A DNA stretch of 60,864 nucleotides from Bacteroidaceae bacterium (GTDB lineage Bacteria > Bacteroidota > Bacteroidia > Bacteroidales > Bacteroidaceae). The stretch is taken from positions 1 to 60,864 of the forward strand of contig JAFYNL010000062.1 of assembly GCA_017548075.1 (NCBI GenBank). The letters are read 5' to 3'. The notes under the pieces are model-generated. The model did not search any database and had not been told where the DNA came from. It saw only the letters and a list, made by a program, of their open reading frames with translations. Position 1 is the stretch's first letter. Each line of letters begins with the position of its first letter. Of this stretch, positions 50,502 to 58,730 are shown in pieces. Both the position numbers and the translations under genes were made by a program.

Positions 50502-51821
50502 ATGTTGTATGATGTAAAAGTAAGTAATTTAACAGCAGAGGACTGGGCTCCTTCTGTTCGAGTTTTTTTTGAGAATCTTGAGGACAATCCTCCTCTTCGA
50601 TTGGCTCTATCTCTCACAGCCACAGTGTGTTACTGCGCTCTAAGCCCTCGGCTCAGAGTAAGGTACACTTATGATAGTGACCTGTCCATGCTCTTGATTA
50701 ATCTCTTGATTATTGGTTTCAGCGGGGCTGGAAAAAGCTCTATCAGGAAGGTTGTCTTCATAATTATGAAACGGCTTATAGAGCGGGAAATGGAGGAGAG
50801 ACGTATCTACCGTGAGGCACTTGAAGCTAACAAGAGGAAGAATGCAAACAAGGACAAAGACAATGAACCTTTGGTAGCAATTCGTTTCCTCCAAAGCTTC
50901 ACGCTGCCAGTTGTCGTAAAGTATTGTGACCACATTCATCGCAGGTATGGGGATTGGCTTTCCTTCTTCCTGTTTGGTGACGAATTAGGTTCTTTCATCG
51001 AGAATAAGCGTAATAAAGCCGATTTTCAGGCTGTCAGCAGATGTGCCTACAACTTGGGAGAAATGTACAGTCGTGACACACTTTACCAAGAAGGATACAA
51101 TGCAATGGTCGATATACTGTGGAACTCCGTCATCTGCGGCCAGGAGCAAAGTCTTCATGAATATATAGATAAGAAAGGAGTTGTTGTTGGTGATGCTGGC
51201 AGACAGATTATAATAAAGCTTAGAGACAGTCTCGGGGAAAAGCCTCCAATCTTCCATCCTCTCACAGAAGAGCAGGAGAAAATAGTTGATGATACTGTCA
51301 AGAAACTGATGGAAGAGACGTTCACAGGTGACGACAAACTCCAGCCTATCCACGAGGTGGACATGAGTTGGTTGGATGAGAATGTTGAAGATTGGTGCTC
51401 TTGGCAGAGATTCGATGTGATAAAGACAGGCTCGCGTGCTCAGAACAGCTTCTATGTCCGTGCCAGTGTCTCTGCTTTTCGTCTCTGCACAACACTCTAC
51501 CATCTATGGGGAGAAACTGAGGAATCCAAAGAGCATGTGCGCCGTTGCTACTATGCTTTTGCACAGTATATTCTTGACAAACTCATGCAGGAATTTGGAC
51601 AAATCTATGAGTCTGCAATGCCAAAAGAAAAGGAGTGTACAGCTAAAATATATCTGTATGACCAAATGCCTCGTAAATTCACAAGGAAGCAACTCGCAGA
51701 AAAGATTTCCGAGTTGGGACTCGGTACTGCTGCTCGTCAGTTTATATATAAGTGGCAGAAAGGCAACCTAATATGGAAAGTTGAGGAAGAAGAGGATACC
51801 TATGAGAAGATTTTTAGCTAA
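50502..51821 (+). CDS. DUF3987-type P-loop ATPase (primase-helicase-like)
   Basis: A 439-residue protein. The Walker A motif GFSGAGKSS is at 72-80; a likely Walker B is FFLFGDELGSF; ICGQEQSLHEYI and the later NSFYVRASVSAFRLCTTLYHLW fit DUF3987 proteins, which are encoded on Bacteroidetes mobile regions, often after VirE-N and primase-like domains. Here the VirE-N/primase part is missing and three micro-proteins stand in front. The C-terminal KFTRKQLAEKISELGLGTAARQFI looks like a winged helix. Probably acts in replication or mobility of an integrated element. Confidence 0.78.
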   Translation: MLYDVKVSNLTAEDWAPSVRVFFENLEDNPPLRLALSLTATVCYCALSPRLRVRYTYDSDLSMLLINLLIIGFSGAGKSSIRKVVFIIMKRLIEREMEERRIYREALEANKRKNANKDKDNEPLVAIRFLQSFTLPVVVKYCDHIHRRYGDWLSFFLFGDELGSFIENKRNKADFQAVSRCAYNLGEMYSRDTLYQEGYNAMVDILWNSVICGQEQSLHEYIDKKGVVVGDAGRQIIIKLRDSLGEKPPIFHPLTEEQEKIVDDTVKKLMEETFTGDDKLQPIHEVDMSWLDENVEDWCSWQRFDVIKTGSRAQNSFYVRASVSAFRLCTTLYHLWGETEESKEHVRRCYYAFAQYILDKLMQEFGQIYESAMPKEKECTAKIYLYDQMPRKFTRKQLAEKISELGLGTAARQFIYKWQKGNLIWKVEEEEDTYEKIFS

Positions 51822-51860
51822 TTGTAACCTGTAACCGTATTCTTCACTAAAAATAATACC

Positions 51861-52241
51861 ATGAAAATCACTTTGCATCGCTACCATATTGGGGAGTTTG
51901 CCTGTGACGGCAGGCTCACCATAGGTGGTGAATATGTTTGCGACACAGCAGAGCACAGTCGGTACAGGCCACCTGTTGGCACTTATAGCATAGTTCTCAA
52001 ATATAGTAAAACTCATAGGCGCAAGATGCCTTTCCTTGTGGAATCACCAAATGTTTGTCTTGCCATTGGCAACGGCGTCTTCAATTGCACAGATGGCAGA
52101 ATACTGCTCGGTACACACATCTGCCCAGGCTGCCTGAAGCATAGCCGCGAGCCCTTCATGAAACTCTATAATAGGATAAATACCTCCCTCAGAAGACGAC
52201 ACGAAGTAACTCTCAGAATCACGGAAGGCATTCCTCCGTGA
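51861..52241 (+). CDS. DUF5675-like protein
   Basis: A 126-residue protein starting MKITLHRYHIGEFACDGRLT. The pattern YVCDTAEHSRYRPPVGTYSIVLKYSK, then AIGNGVFNCTDGRILLGTHI, resembles DUF5675 (a small barrel with a His/Asn-Cys-like pocket, found near phage-type lysis and DUF3987 genes), although the usual 'IHxGN...GC' residues are partly changed. It takes the place that an amidase gene has in related clusters, so a cell-wall role is possible. A terminator overlaps its end. Confidence 0.6.
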   Translation: MKITLHRYHIGEFACDGRLTIGGEYVCDTAEHSRYRPPVGTYSIVLKYSKTHRRKMPFLVESPNVCLAIGNGVFNCTDGRILLGTHICPGCLKHSREPFMKLYNRINTSLRRRHEVTLRITEGIPP

Positions 52242-52249
52242 TTTTTTTT
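52217..52249 (+). terminator. Terminator overlapping the end of the DUF5675-like gene
   Basis: AATCACGGA and TCCGTGATT form a 9-base perfect stem with a 9-base loop, followed by TTTTTT. Confidence 0.9.
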
Positions 52250-52258
52250 CTTTATTCC

Positions 52259-52289
52259 TTGCATCATATTATAATAATGTGTATTTTTG
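52259..52289 (+). promoter_or_regulatory. Promoter of structured RNA copy 1
   Basis: TTG at 52259-52261 and TATTTTTG at 52282-52289 are exactly 20 bases apart; the transcript would begin near 52296, at the 5' end of the folded RNA. Confidence 0.8.
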
Positions 52290-52295
52290 CAGAGC

Positions 52296-52470
52296 ATTCT
52301 GAAAGAATGTAAGCTATATTGCTCCACATCTCTGCCGAACTAGCACCTCGCAAGAGAGTATAAGAGCAAAATCAAATACCTGTTGGAGTGTACGCATAGA
52401 GCGTAGACTTCTCCGTATGGTATTTGTGGCTGTGCTAGGCCTGGCAGAGAGTATGGTGGGTCTGCGCTTT
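52296..52470 (+). ncRNA. Rod-shaped structured RNA, copy 1
   Basis: About 175 bases fold into one long rod: TCTCTGCC (52329-52336) with GGCAGAGA (52443-52450), CTAGCAC (52340-52346) with GTGCTAG (52432-52438), CAAATACC (52373-52380) with GGTATTTG (52419-52426), GGAG with CTCC, and a tip TACGC-ATAGA-GCGTA (52391-52405). A purine-rich 26-base bulge (52347-52372) faces a 5-base strand. A small hairpin CATTC/GAATG lies at the 5' end. A homologous RNA lies at 59481-59645 (-). A central one-sided bubble recalls 6S RNA, but no identity is claimed. The next gene (52535) is 65 bases downstream, so a cis-acting leader is the alternative. Confidence 0.75.
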
Positions 52471-52534
52471 TCTTATGCCTATAAGTTAGTACAGACTTGA
52501 TTAAAGAGATATATTAACTTTAAAACATAAGGAT

Positions 52535-53056
52535 ATGAAGAAATTATTACTTACTTTAGTACTTATGCTTCCGATGATGGCAAATGCCTACGATGCCAAG
52601 ATTGACGGCATCTATTACAACTTTGCTGGAAATGAAGCAGAGGTGACGAGACAAGTTGGACTACATGGAGGTATTGTAAGTTATACTGGTTTTGTTGACA
52701 TTCCTGAAACTGTCACATGGAACAGCAAGACTTATACTGTAACGAGTGTTGGATCGTATGCTTTCAATCAATGCACGGGACTGACATCCGTCACTATCCC
52801 AAACAGCGTGACCTCGATTGGCAATTATGCGTTCGCTTATTGCTATAGCTTGACCTCCGTCACCATCCCTAACAGCGTGACCTTGATTGGCAATTCTGCG
52901 TTCCAGAGTTGCTATGCACTGACCTCTGTCACCATCCCCAACAGCGTGACCTCGATTGCTGGTGGTGCGTTCAATGGCTGTAGCGGTTTGACTTCCATCA
53001 CCATCCCCAACAGCGTGACCTCAATTGGCCCTCATGCGTTCAGTAGTTGTATTTAG
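52535..53056 (+). CDS. Short BspA-type LRR protein, probably truncated
   Basis: A 173-residue exported protein: signal peptide 1-18 (MMANA), a short N-terminal domain, then four to five LRR_5 repeats (CTGLTSVTIPNSVTSIG and copies) encoded by nearly identical 69-base units. It stops right after a repeat (HAFSSCI) and lacks the linker and the sorting tail seen in the 1426 protein, so it is probably the 5' remnant of a longer surface-protein gene. The structured RNA lies in front of it. Sequence typical of mobile regions follows. Confidence 0.78.
   Translation: MKKLLLTLVLMLPMMANAYDAKIDGIYYNFAGNEAEVTRQVGLHGGIVSYTGFVDIPETVTWNSKTYTVTSVGSYAFNQCTGLTSVTIPNSVTSIGNYAFAYCYSLTSVTIPNSVTLIGNSAFQSCYALTSVTIPNSVTSIAGGAFNGCSGLTSITIPNSVTSIGPHAFSSCI
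52779..53050 (+). repeat. 69-base tandem repeat coding for LRR units
   Basis: Four units with nearly the same DNA sequence (ACCATCCCCAACAGCGTGAC recurring every 69 bases). Such identity allows gain or loss of units by recombination. Confidence 0.8.
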
Positions 53057-53148
53057 AGACCTCTAAACAACCATAAATAATGAAAAACATAGAGAGGTAA
53101 ACCTCTGTATATCAACTACTTTTATATTTTAACACTTCGAACTTGCTT

Positions 53149-53180
53149 TTTGGTGGTTCTCAAAAATCCGCTTACCTTTG
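53149..53180 (+). promoter_or_regulatory. Promoter of the excisionase-like gene
   Basis: TTTG ending at 53152 and TACCTTTG at 53173-53180 are 20 bases apart, leaving a leader of about 240 bases. Confidence 0.7.
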
Positions 53181-53237
53181 CAACGCATTTCTACCGCGGA
53201 GAATTTTGAGGGCTTTTATTTTGCCATCTCATGGACA

Positions 53238-53358
53238 GGGTTGACAAAGGTTGACAAGAGTGTACAACGGTTGACTGAAAAACGTGAGGAAAAGGAGCAA
53301 GGAAATGACCTCATTTGAAGAACGTGACATTGTGGAATGAGTTGACAATGGGTGTCAA
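53238..53358 (+). promoter_or_regulatory. Iteron-like TTGACA repeats in the leader
   Basis: GGTTGACAA occurs at 53239 and 53249, with variants at about 53260 and 53269 (period 10-11), and TTGACA-ATGGG-TGTCAA at 53342-53358. This is a likely binding-site array for the HTH protein encoded downstream or for a recombinase/replication protein. Confidence 0.5.
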
Positions 53359-53428
53359 TGATTGACGAAAGTTCACTCCGTGGCGGTTTGTATGAAAATG
53401 ATTGTAAAACCACATAAAAAGGAGTCAA

Positions 53429-54418
53429 ATGAGAAAGACAAGAAAATGTGCCTTCTGCGGCAAGGAATTCATTTGCAACAGCGGTTCGCAGAGGTATTGC
53501 TCAGAACATTGTGCCGAGGTGGCAAAGGCTCAGCGCAAGAAGAAACAGCAGGACTTTTTGAAGGCAGTCCAGCCAGTCATAGACATCGCAAGTCAGGAGT
53601 ATCTTACATTCTCCAAAGCAGCCATCCTCATGGGATGCTCTCGCCAGTACGTTTACAAGTTGGTAAACGAGGGGAAACTACTTGCTTCACGAATCAGCAG
53701 CCGAATGTCATTCATCCGCAAGGCAGACATCGAGAAGATGCTTGCTGGCAATCCTTATCATAGAGTATTGCCTGGTGCTTCATCAAACAAACCAAGCAAG
53801 AAGTCATCCCATTCATCATCTTCTTCCCTTTCATCGAAAAAAGGCAAGAATCATATTGGCGAATCACCAATGAGATTTGCCGAGCCTCTTGATTATATCT
53901 CTGGCGAGGATGTCATGGCTACCTACAAGGTTAAGAAGTCATGGCTCTATGCCTCTGCGAAGAGAAACAACATACCCATGTGCAAGATTGCAGGCAAGAA
54001 CTATTATAGTCGAAAGCACATGGATGCACTCTTCGGAGTTACTGACGAGATTGAAGCTCTGACAGAGTGGCTGACAACGGATGAAGCAGAAACACTCTAT
54101 TCCACAACCAAGGAATCCTTGCGCACCCAAGCCTACCGCCGTCATATCCCCACCAAGCGAGAATATGGCAAGACCTACTATTCGAAGATACATCTTGACG
54201 AGATATATCATCCAGACCTAAAGGCGAGTGATACCTATTACACCACAGCAGAAGCTGCCGAGAAATACGGACTGACCAAGAGCAACATCTGCATAATCGT
54301 CAAAACAAACAACCTCACAAAGGTGAAGGTCGGTGTCCAGAATCTCATTGTCAAAGAGGAATTAGACCGAATAATGGCAAGCAGACTGGCGCAATTCGGG
54401 GCTTACAGGCTCCAATAA
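53429..54418 (+). CDS. Multi-HTH excisionase-like protein with N-terminal zinc finger
   Basis: A 329-residue protein. Residues 7-30 form a zinc finger (CAFCGKEF...YCSEHC). Then come several excisionase/MerR-type helix-turn-helix units: LTFSKAAILMGCSRQYVYKLVNEGKL (about 50-95), ISGEDVMATYKVKKSWLYASAKRNNI, LTTDEAETLYSTTKESLRTQAYRRHI, and TAEAAEKYGLTKSNICIIVKTNNL. A Ser-rich linker joins the first to the rest. Such proteins are encoded before tyrosine recombinases on Bacteroidetes mobile elements and control excision. Here the recombinase gene that follows is broken. Confidence 0.82.
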   Translation: MRKTRKCAFCGKEFICNSGSQRYCSEHCAEVAKAQRKKKQQDFLKAVQPVIDIASQEYLTFSKAAILMGCSRQYVYKLVNEGKLLASRISSRMSFIRKADIEKMLAGNPYHRVLPGASSNKPSKKSSHSSSSSLSSKKGKNHIGESPMRFAEPLDYISGEDVMATYKVKKSWLYASAKRNNIPMCKIAGKNYYSRKHMDALFGVTDEIEALTEWLTTDEAETLYSTTKESLRTQAYRRHIPTKREYGKTYYSKIHLDEIYHPDLKASDTYYTTAEAAEKYGLTKSNICIIVKTNNLTKVKVGVQNLIVKEELDRIMASRLAQFGAYRLQ

Positions 54419-54567
54419 TGCCCAATAATGAGCATCAACTGCGTGAAAGTACAATTATCCACGAATGATGAAAATGTGCTTTGGTCACTCTTTTGTCACG
54501 CAGTTACTTTGCACTCGCTATGAGACGCATAGCCTTCGATTATTAACAAAACAAATTTTATACAAGT

Positions 54568-54840
54568 ATGAGTAACATTTGCAAGACAGTAACCTTGCGT
54601 ACGCGTAAGATAAAGAAAGGTACGCAACTGAGCTTCTACCTTGACTACTACCCTGGCTACAGGGACGAGTCAACCATGAAGGTACAGAGACATGAGTCAC
54701 TTGGCATCTACATCTTTGCCAAGCCGAAGTCACAACGGGAGAAGGACTACAACGACCGTATGCGTGAGAAGGCAGAAGCCCTCCGTTGCCGTCGCTATGA
54801 GTCCATAGTCAATGAACGCTATGATTTCTTTGACATTTGA
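54568..54840 (+). pseudogene. Tyrosine recombinase remnant, N-terminal arm only
   Basis: A 90-residue frame starting at ATG 54568. TVTLRTRKIKKGTQLSFYLD, KVQRHESLGIYIFAKPKSQ and RRYESIVNERYDFFD match the N-terminal arm-binding region of Bacteroidetes phage-type integrases. A complete enzyme has over 350 residues; the core-binding and catalytic domains (Arg-His-Arg-Tyr) are absent and the DNA after 54840 is unrelated. The element can therefore no longer move by its own integrase. Confidence 0.8.
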
Positions 54841-54894
54841 AGTCCCTTGATAAGGGGCTGGCGTAAGCCGGGGATGCCTTATATAAGGAAAACC

Positions 54895-55242
54895 TTAATA
54901 TCCCCACCATTGTGCTCTAAACTCCGTCTTGTCCTCGTTGAAGTAGTACCTCTTATAATTGACTTCCACGTACCCCCTTTCAATATACTCCTTAATGCGG
55001 TTCAGCGAATAGCCCCACTTGGAGTTTTGTTCATTCTCGTTATCGTCATACAAGGTCACGCGAGTTCTGGGAAGGAAACAGCCATTTTGCCGTAACCACG
55101 ACGTGGAGAAGCAGGGATAGAGTTTCGTGAGTTCTCTACCAGTAACCCACTTATCAGAGTAGTATTTCTCTGCCTCCTCTATCATACGCTCCCTTGCATG
55201 AAGCATCTGAAGTTTCAGGAGTTTATCATAGTTGTTCCTCAT
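54895..55242 (-). CDS. Tandem small paralogue 3 of 3, HTH-like
   Basis: A 115-residue protein. Its centre, WVTGRELTKLYPCFSTSWLR then QNGCFLPRTRV, and its end, KWGYSLNRIKEYIERG, align with the two genes upstream. Shared pattern: [SH][WF]L-x2-[NY]-G-x2-[LI]-P-R-x2-[VL], a charged turn, then [KG]-[WF]-x-Y and an isoleucine-rich helix. This resembles the helix-turn-helix plus wing of excisionase-like proteins, but the family is not recognised. It overlaps the preceding gene by 17 bases. Confidence 0.72.
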   Translation of the reverse strand: MRNNYDKLLKLQMLHARERMIEEAEKYYSDKWVTGRELTKLYPCFSTSWLRQNGCFLPRTRVTLYDDNENEQNSKWGYSLNRIKEYIERGYVEVNYKRYYFNEDKTEFRAQWWGY

Positions 55243-55552
55243 TCGTAGTGAATATATATGGTTTTATTCGTCTTAACTCTCCAGAGTTGATTAACTCTAT
55301 TATCAGGTTTCGAGAATAGCCGAACTTACTTTTACATGTCTCATCGTCCCACTTTTCAACACGCTCACGAGGAATACACCAGCCATATCGCTTTAGAAAG
55401 TGTTGGGTAATGAAAGGGAATTCTTCCGAAACCTGAGCCGGAGAAAGAATCACGTCATGCGCCTCGTAATACTTTGGCGTTTTGTACACATCTTCCATTG
55501 CGGCTCTGACAGCCTTCATGATTTCTACGCTTTCTTCATTCGTAACTTTCAT
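55226..55552 (-). CDS. Tandem small paralogue 2 of 3, HTH-like
   Basis: A 108-residue protein. LSPAQVSEEFPFITQHFLKR, YGWCIPRERV and KFGYSRNLIIELINSG line up with the flanking genes. The N-terminal 35 residues are helical and differ from the other two copies. It starts 15 bases after the stop of the first copy and overlaps the third, so all three are translated from one message. A DNA-binding role is likely from the pattern; the target is unknown. Confidence 0.72.
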   Translation of the reverse strand: MKVTNEESVEIMKAVRAAMEDVYKTPKYYEAHDVILSPAQVSEEFPFITQHFLKRYGWCIPRERVEKWDDETCKSKFGYSRNLIIELINSGELRRIKPYIFTTNEEQL

Positions 55553-55567
55553 ATAATATATAATGTG

Positions 55568-55918
55568 TTACGGAGTTTCATCTTTCTTTTCGCCTTTGAG
55601 GCTATCTACATGAAAGTATAACTTGTTCTCATGTATCATCCTTTGTATTCTGTGCAGAGGATAACACCACCCCGACTTATGTTCTACACCTTCTTCATCC
55701 ACATATACCAAATGTTCTCTTGGTAGCAAATGCCCATAATCCTGTAACCATGATTTGCTAAAAAACTGTATCTGCTCTGATAACTTTGCAGCGGTCAGCC
55801 AAACCTCATTCATTACCTCATAGTGATAGCGGACAGACTGGCCAGCAAACTCATTTACTATCGCGTCCTTTAGCCTACTATCTATCTTTATTTTGCGTCC
55901 ATAATAGAAATCTGCCAT
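55568..55918 (-). CDS. Tandem small paralogue 1 of 3, HTH-like
   Basis: A 116-residue protein. LTAAKLSEQIQFFSKSWLQD, YGHLLPREHL and GWCYPLHRIQRMIHEN carry the shared pattern. It starts 11 bases after the HNH nuclease gene. Divergence between the three copies is large (well below half identical), so the duplications are old and the copies may have different roles, for example as a hetero-oligomer. Confidence 0.72.
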   Translation of the reverse strand: MADFYYGRKIKIDSRLKDAIVNEFAGQSVRYHYEVMNEVWLTAAKLSEQIQFFSKSWLQDYGHLLPREHLVYVDEEGVEHKSGWCYPLHRIQRMIHENKLYFHVDSLKGEKKDETP

Positions 55919-55929
55919 ATATAGACTAT

Positions 55930-56862
55930 TTAGAAAGGTAAATCATCTTCTCCCAGCTCACGCAAGTTATCAATATGCTCTTCGTACTCTAACCATTTAT
56001 AGACTTCTTCTTGAGTAGCTGCACGATAACCAGAGAAATCAAATTGGTCAAACATAATCCGTCTTCGATTGTTCTTCTGAGGCTTCTCATAAACGTCTTT
56101 AGCAGGAGCAACATTGAAATAAGCATGTGGAATAGTCCAAGAAGGCCAACTACAACGAGAGCCGAAAACGCGATTGTCATCAAATTCTGCGAAAGAATCA
56201 TCTGATACCAGCAAAAAGTAATCAAATTTTTCTTTCACGAAGTTCTTTTGCTTTTCATAAACTTCCAATGCTTCTTTGAAACGCTTACGAGCCTTAACCC
56301 TAAGTGGGTGATTCTCTGGCAATAGATTTTTCAGATGTGTGCCAAAATCTTCTATGAACATATCAATATTGTCATCATAGTATTTCTCTACCTTAACCCA
56401 AAAGTCTGCTATTTCATTTGGACGAGCTTCTCGTAAATCTTGGCGTGAAGTTTCACCTGCAGAGAATATTCGTCCCTGATGGTTTTCTGTGTAATGTTCA
56501 CATTCTGTCCAGCACACATTGAATGAAACACCCTCAGCAGTTTTCCTTTCAACTATCCCAACTCCTTCTAAAAACTTATCATAAAAATACCATCCAGGAA
56601 CTATTTTTTCATAATCCTGCCCATCATGAATTTCTTCATGGCATTTATGGCAAAGTGTCACCAAATCACCATCATCATAGTCCCATGCTTCACGACCAGA
56701 TATATAGCGAATATGATGCACGTCTAATTGTGTTTTCTTTGCACCACATAGCCGGCACTCATGCTTGTCTCTAATACGTATATTGTCAGACTTTAACTTC
56801 CAACGCTTATCCTCTAATTGTTGGTCATAACGTTCTTTGGGTGCTGTAGATTTCCAATCCAT
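55930..56862 (-). CDS. HNH endonuclease-like protein
   Basis: A 310-residue protein. CRLCGAKKTQLDVHHIRYIS, then LVTLCHKCHEEIH, is a complete HNH zinc-finger nuclease motif (two Cys pairs, His-His catalytic pair, final His). The long C-terminal part (about 85-310), with WYFYDKFLEGVGIVERKTAEG and many aromatic residues, is not recognised and could bind a partner or DNA. Start at ATG 56862 (MDWKSTAPKERY) rather than a TTG 15 bases earlier. It lies in a leftward unit with membrane proteins upstream and three small paralogues downstream. Confidence 0.8.
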   Translation of the reverse strand: MDWKSTAPKERYDQQLEDKRWKLKSDNIRIRDKHECRLCGAKKTQLDVHHIRYISGREAWDYDDGDLVTLCHKCHEEIHDGQDYEKIVPGWYFYDKFLEGVGIVERKTAEGVSFNVCWTECEHYTENHQGRIFSAGETSRQDLREARPNEIADFWVKVEKYYDDNIDMFIEDFGTHLKNLLPENHPLRVKARKRFKEALEVYEKQKNFVKEKFDYFLLVSDDSFAEFDDNRVFGSRCSWPSWTIPHAYFNVAPAKDVYEKPQKNNRRRIMFDQFDFSGYRAATQEEVYKWLEYEEHIDNLRELGEDDLPF

Positions 56863-56907
56863 TGTTGTACAATTCAATGTTTATTAAAATCTTTTTCAAT
56901 CGATTCC

Positions 56908-57453
56908 TCAATATGCCCAGAGATATTCTTGAACTTCAAGAATATGTTTGGTGTGTTCCTCAATAGCTTTCTCCATGTCACGCTCCAACATGCGTGGAGT
57001 TTTGCCGTCAGTATCCATTAATACACGTGGCTCTTTAGTAGTGCCACTTTTCATAGTAACTTTCACAGTATAAACCTTACGCCACAAGCCATCATATTTA
57101 GGTAACTGCTTTAGAGAATCATTCACGACATTGCTAAATCGCCATGAATACTCTACATCGGTAGCTGCCTTTGCAACACTATCAATGGTAGCACTAAGTT
57201 CGTCTTTGCTTATTTCTCCCTTTAAAAATGCAGCACCTTGTTTGGATAATGTTAGATCACCAAAAGTCATTCCTAAATCACATAAAAGAGAATCTTCTGC
57301 AATGACCTCTATATCTTGTATATCATCACGCAGACCTGGCACCTGTTCCTTAACAAACTGGCAGGCATTCTTTCCTCCCTGACCATATTTCATTTGCGTT
57401 TGATTACACCCAGTTAAAACAAATAAGATTGCTATTATAAAATAATACTTCAT
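56908..57453 (-). CDS. Lipoprotein of unknown function
   Basis: A 181-residue protein with signal peptide and lipobox LTGC (Cys16). The mature part has helical segments (AAFLKGEISKDELSATIDSV) and a strand-rich region (WRKVYTVKVTMKSGTTKEPRVLMD). No family recognised. It lies 20 bases after the 412-residue exported protein and 45 bases before the HNH gene in the same direction, so cotranscription is likely. Confidence 0.72.
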   Translation of the reverse strand: MKYYFIIAILFVLTGCNQTQMKYGQGGKNACQFVKEQVPGLRDDIQDIEVIAEDSLLCDLGMTFGDLTLSKQGAAFLKGEISKDELSATIDSVAKAATDVEYSWRFSNVVNDSLKQLPKYDGLWRKVYTVKVTMKSGTTKEPRVLMDTDGKTPRMLERDMEKAIEEHTKHILEVQEYLWAY

Positions 57454-57473
57454 AAGACTTTCAATTTTTGTTA

Positions 57474-58712
57474 TTACTGATTTTCGTATATAATTGAACT
57501 GTTTGGAAGGGTCTTTGTCGTTCCATCCATATAAGTTATTACTAATTTGACGATACGCATTTCTGAAGCATCACCTGAGGTATAATGGGTAGCTCTATCC
57601 CAATTCCACGAACCAGATTCAAAAGGTTCTACGGGACCTACGCCTCTTACGTTACCTATATATGAACGCTCGTATTTCAAGTAGCACTTATCGCCTACTG
57701 CATTAAACACGCTAAAATAAAAGTCCACATATTTGATTGTCTTCTTTGATGAATTGAAAAAGCAGAAATAAGGTTCTATACCCTGTGCGGAATTAAGTTC
57801 CCATCCCCATTTTTGCATAAAACCATAAGGAGCTATAGAATATACTTTATCTTTAAACTCATTGTATTGTATGAGATTAAAGATTGCAGCACTTTGATTG
57901 CTAAAATTGTTGTTGTTGGCAATTGAATCACGCCAAATACTTACATACTCTTTGAATTGATTATCATTTTTGAATTCCCTTGTGAGCGTAGAATAGTGAA
58001 TCCCAACATGGTTAATCCCCAAATAACTTATGTCGGGCTTTTCCAATAGATAATATAATGTGTCCGCGCTTATAAACATGACTCTGTAGTTCTTCATATA
58101 ATGATTTATATCACAGAATTCACATTTTAGTCCATAACTCTTTGACATAGAAAGGTCTCGCCAATCATGAGTTTTACGATATTCTTCTTGTTCTTTTGCT
58201 TTTCTTTGAGCTGTCTCAATTGAATCCTTGACATACTTTTCTCTTGCTATTCTTTTACACTCTGCTATAGAGTCGTTTTTACGTCTAAATCTTTCTTGCA
58301 TTCCTTTTAGAATATTCTCCGTTAAAAGTTTTGCCTCACTATCCTTTACTTTCTTAACATTACCTTGTTTCATGCAATTCTTAATGAATTTAATATATTG
58401 AGGGTGATTGGGATTGTAGAAGCCTATTGTGTTATCTGTATAATAATAGAAAATGTTGTTGCTATTGTCATAGCAATAAAAATGTTCAACACCTTCAACA
58501 GCATGGCTATATTGGGTATGCTCATCGGAAAAGAAATCAAGACCTTTCGTCTCGTAATAATGAAACATCCCATCTACTCCCATACGGTATTGTGCAAGGA
58601 AATTTATAGTTATTTTACCCCTAACATAGTTCTTCGTAGGAGATACATACTCTTGTGCAAATACAAATGTAGAGACAAAAGCACTAATAAAAAGTAATAG
58701 ATATTTTTTCAT
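57474..58712 (-). CDS. Exported protein with charged helix and C-terminal beta domain
   Basis: A 412-residue protein. Signal peptide 1-19 (TFVFAQ), an N-terminal beta-rich domain, a charged helix around 140-185 (RRKNDSIAECKRIAREKYVK, DSIETAQRKAKEQEEYRKTH), a central domain, and a C-terminal beta-sandwich-like domain (VDFYFSVFNAVGDKCYLKYE, VGPVEPFESGSWNWD, VKLVITYMDGTTK) resembling extracellular domains in other Bacteroidetes proteins. Function unknown. It lies 18 bases after the tail-anchored protein gene. Confidence 0.72.
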   Translation of the reverse strand: MKKYLLLFISAFVSTFVFAQEYVSPTKNYVRGKITINFLAQYRMGVDGMFHYYETKGLDFFSDEHTQYSHAVEGVEHFYCYDNSNNIFYYYTDNTIGFYNPNHPQYIKFIKNCMKQGNVKKVKDSEAKLLTENILKGMQERFRRKNDSIAECKRIAREKYVKDSIETAQRKAKEQEEYRKTHDWRDLSMSKSYGLKCEFCDINHYMKNYRVMFISADTLYYLLEKPDISYLGINHVGIHYSTLTREFKNDNQFKEYVSIWRDSIANNNNFSNQSAAIFNLIQYNEFKDKVYSIAPYGFMQKWGWELNSAQGIEPYFCFFNSSKKTIKYVDFYFSVFNAVGDKCYLKYERSYIGNVRGVGPVEPFESGSWNWDRATHYTSGDASEMRIVKLVITYMDGTTKTLPNSSIIYENQ

Positions 58713-58730
58713 GTTGATTACACTTTTGGA

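Larger units (their letters stand above)
53057..53428 (+). other. Non-coding region with promoter and TTGACA repeats
   Basis: After the broken LRR gene come a hairpin (AGAGGTAAACCTCT near 53092), a promoter at 53149-53180, direct repeats of GGTTGAC(AA) at 53238-53276 and a perfect inverted repeat TTGACA-ATGGG-TGTCAA at 53342-53358. No gene was seen before 53429. Confidence 0.55.

Noticed and set aside
52296-52470. Naming the structured RNA as 6S RNA
   Set aside because: The one-sided bubble is suggestive, but two copies each before a protein gene are unusual for 6S, and no covariance search could be run.
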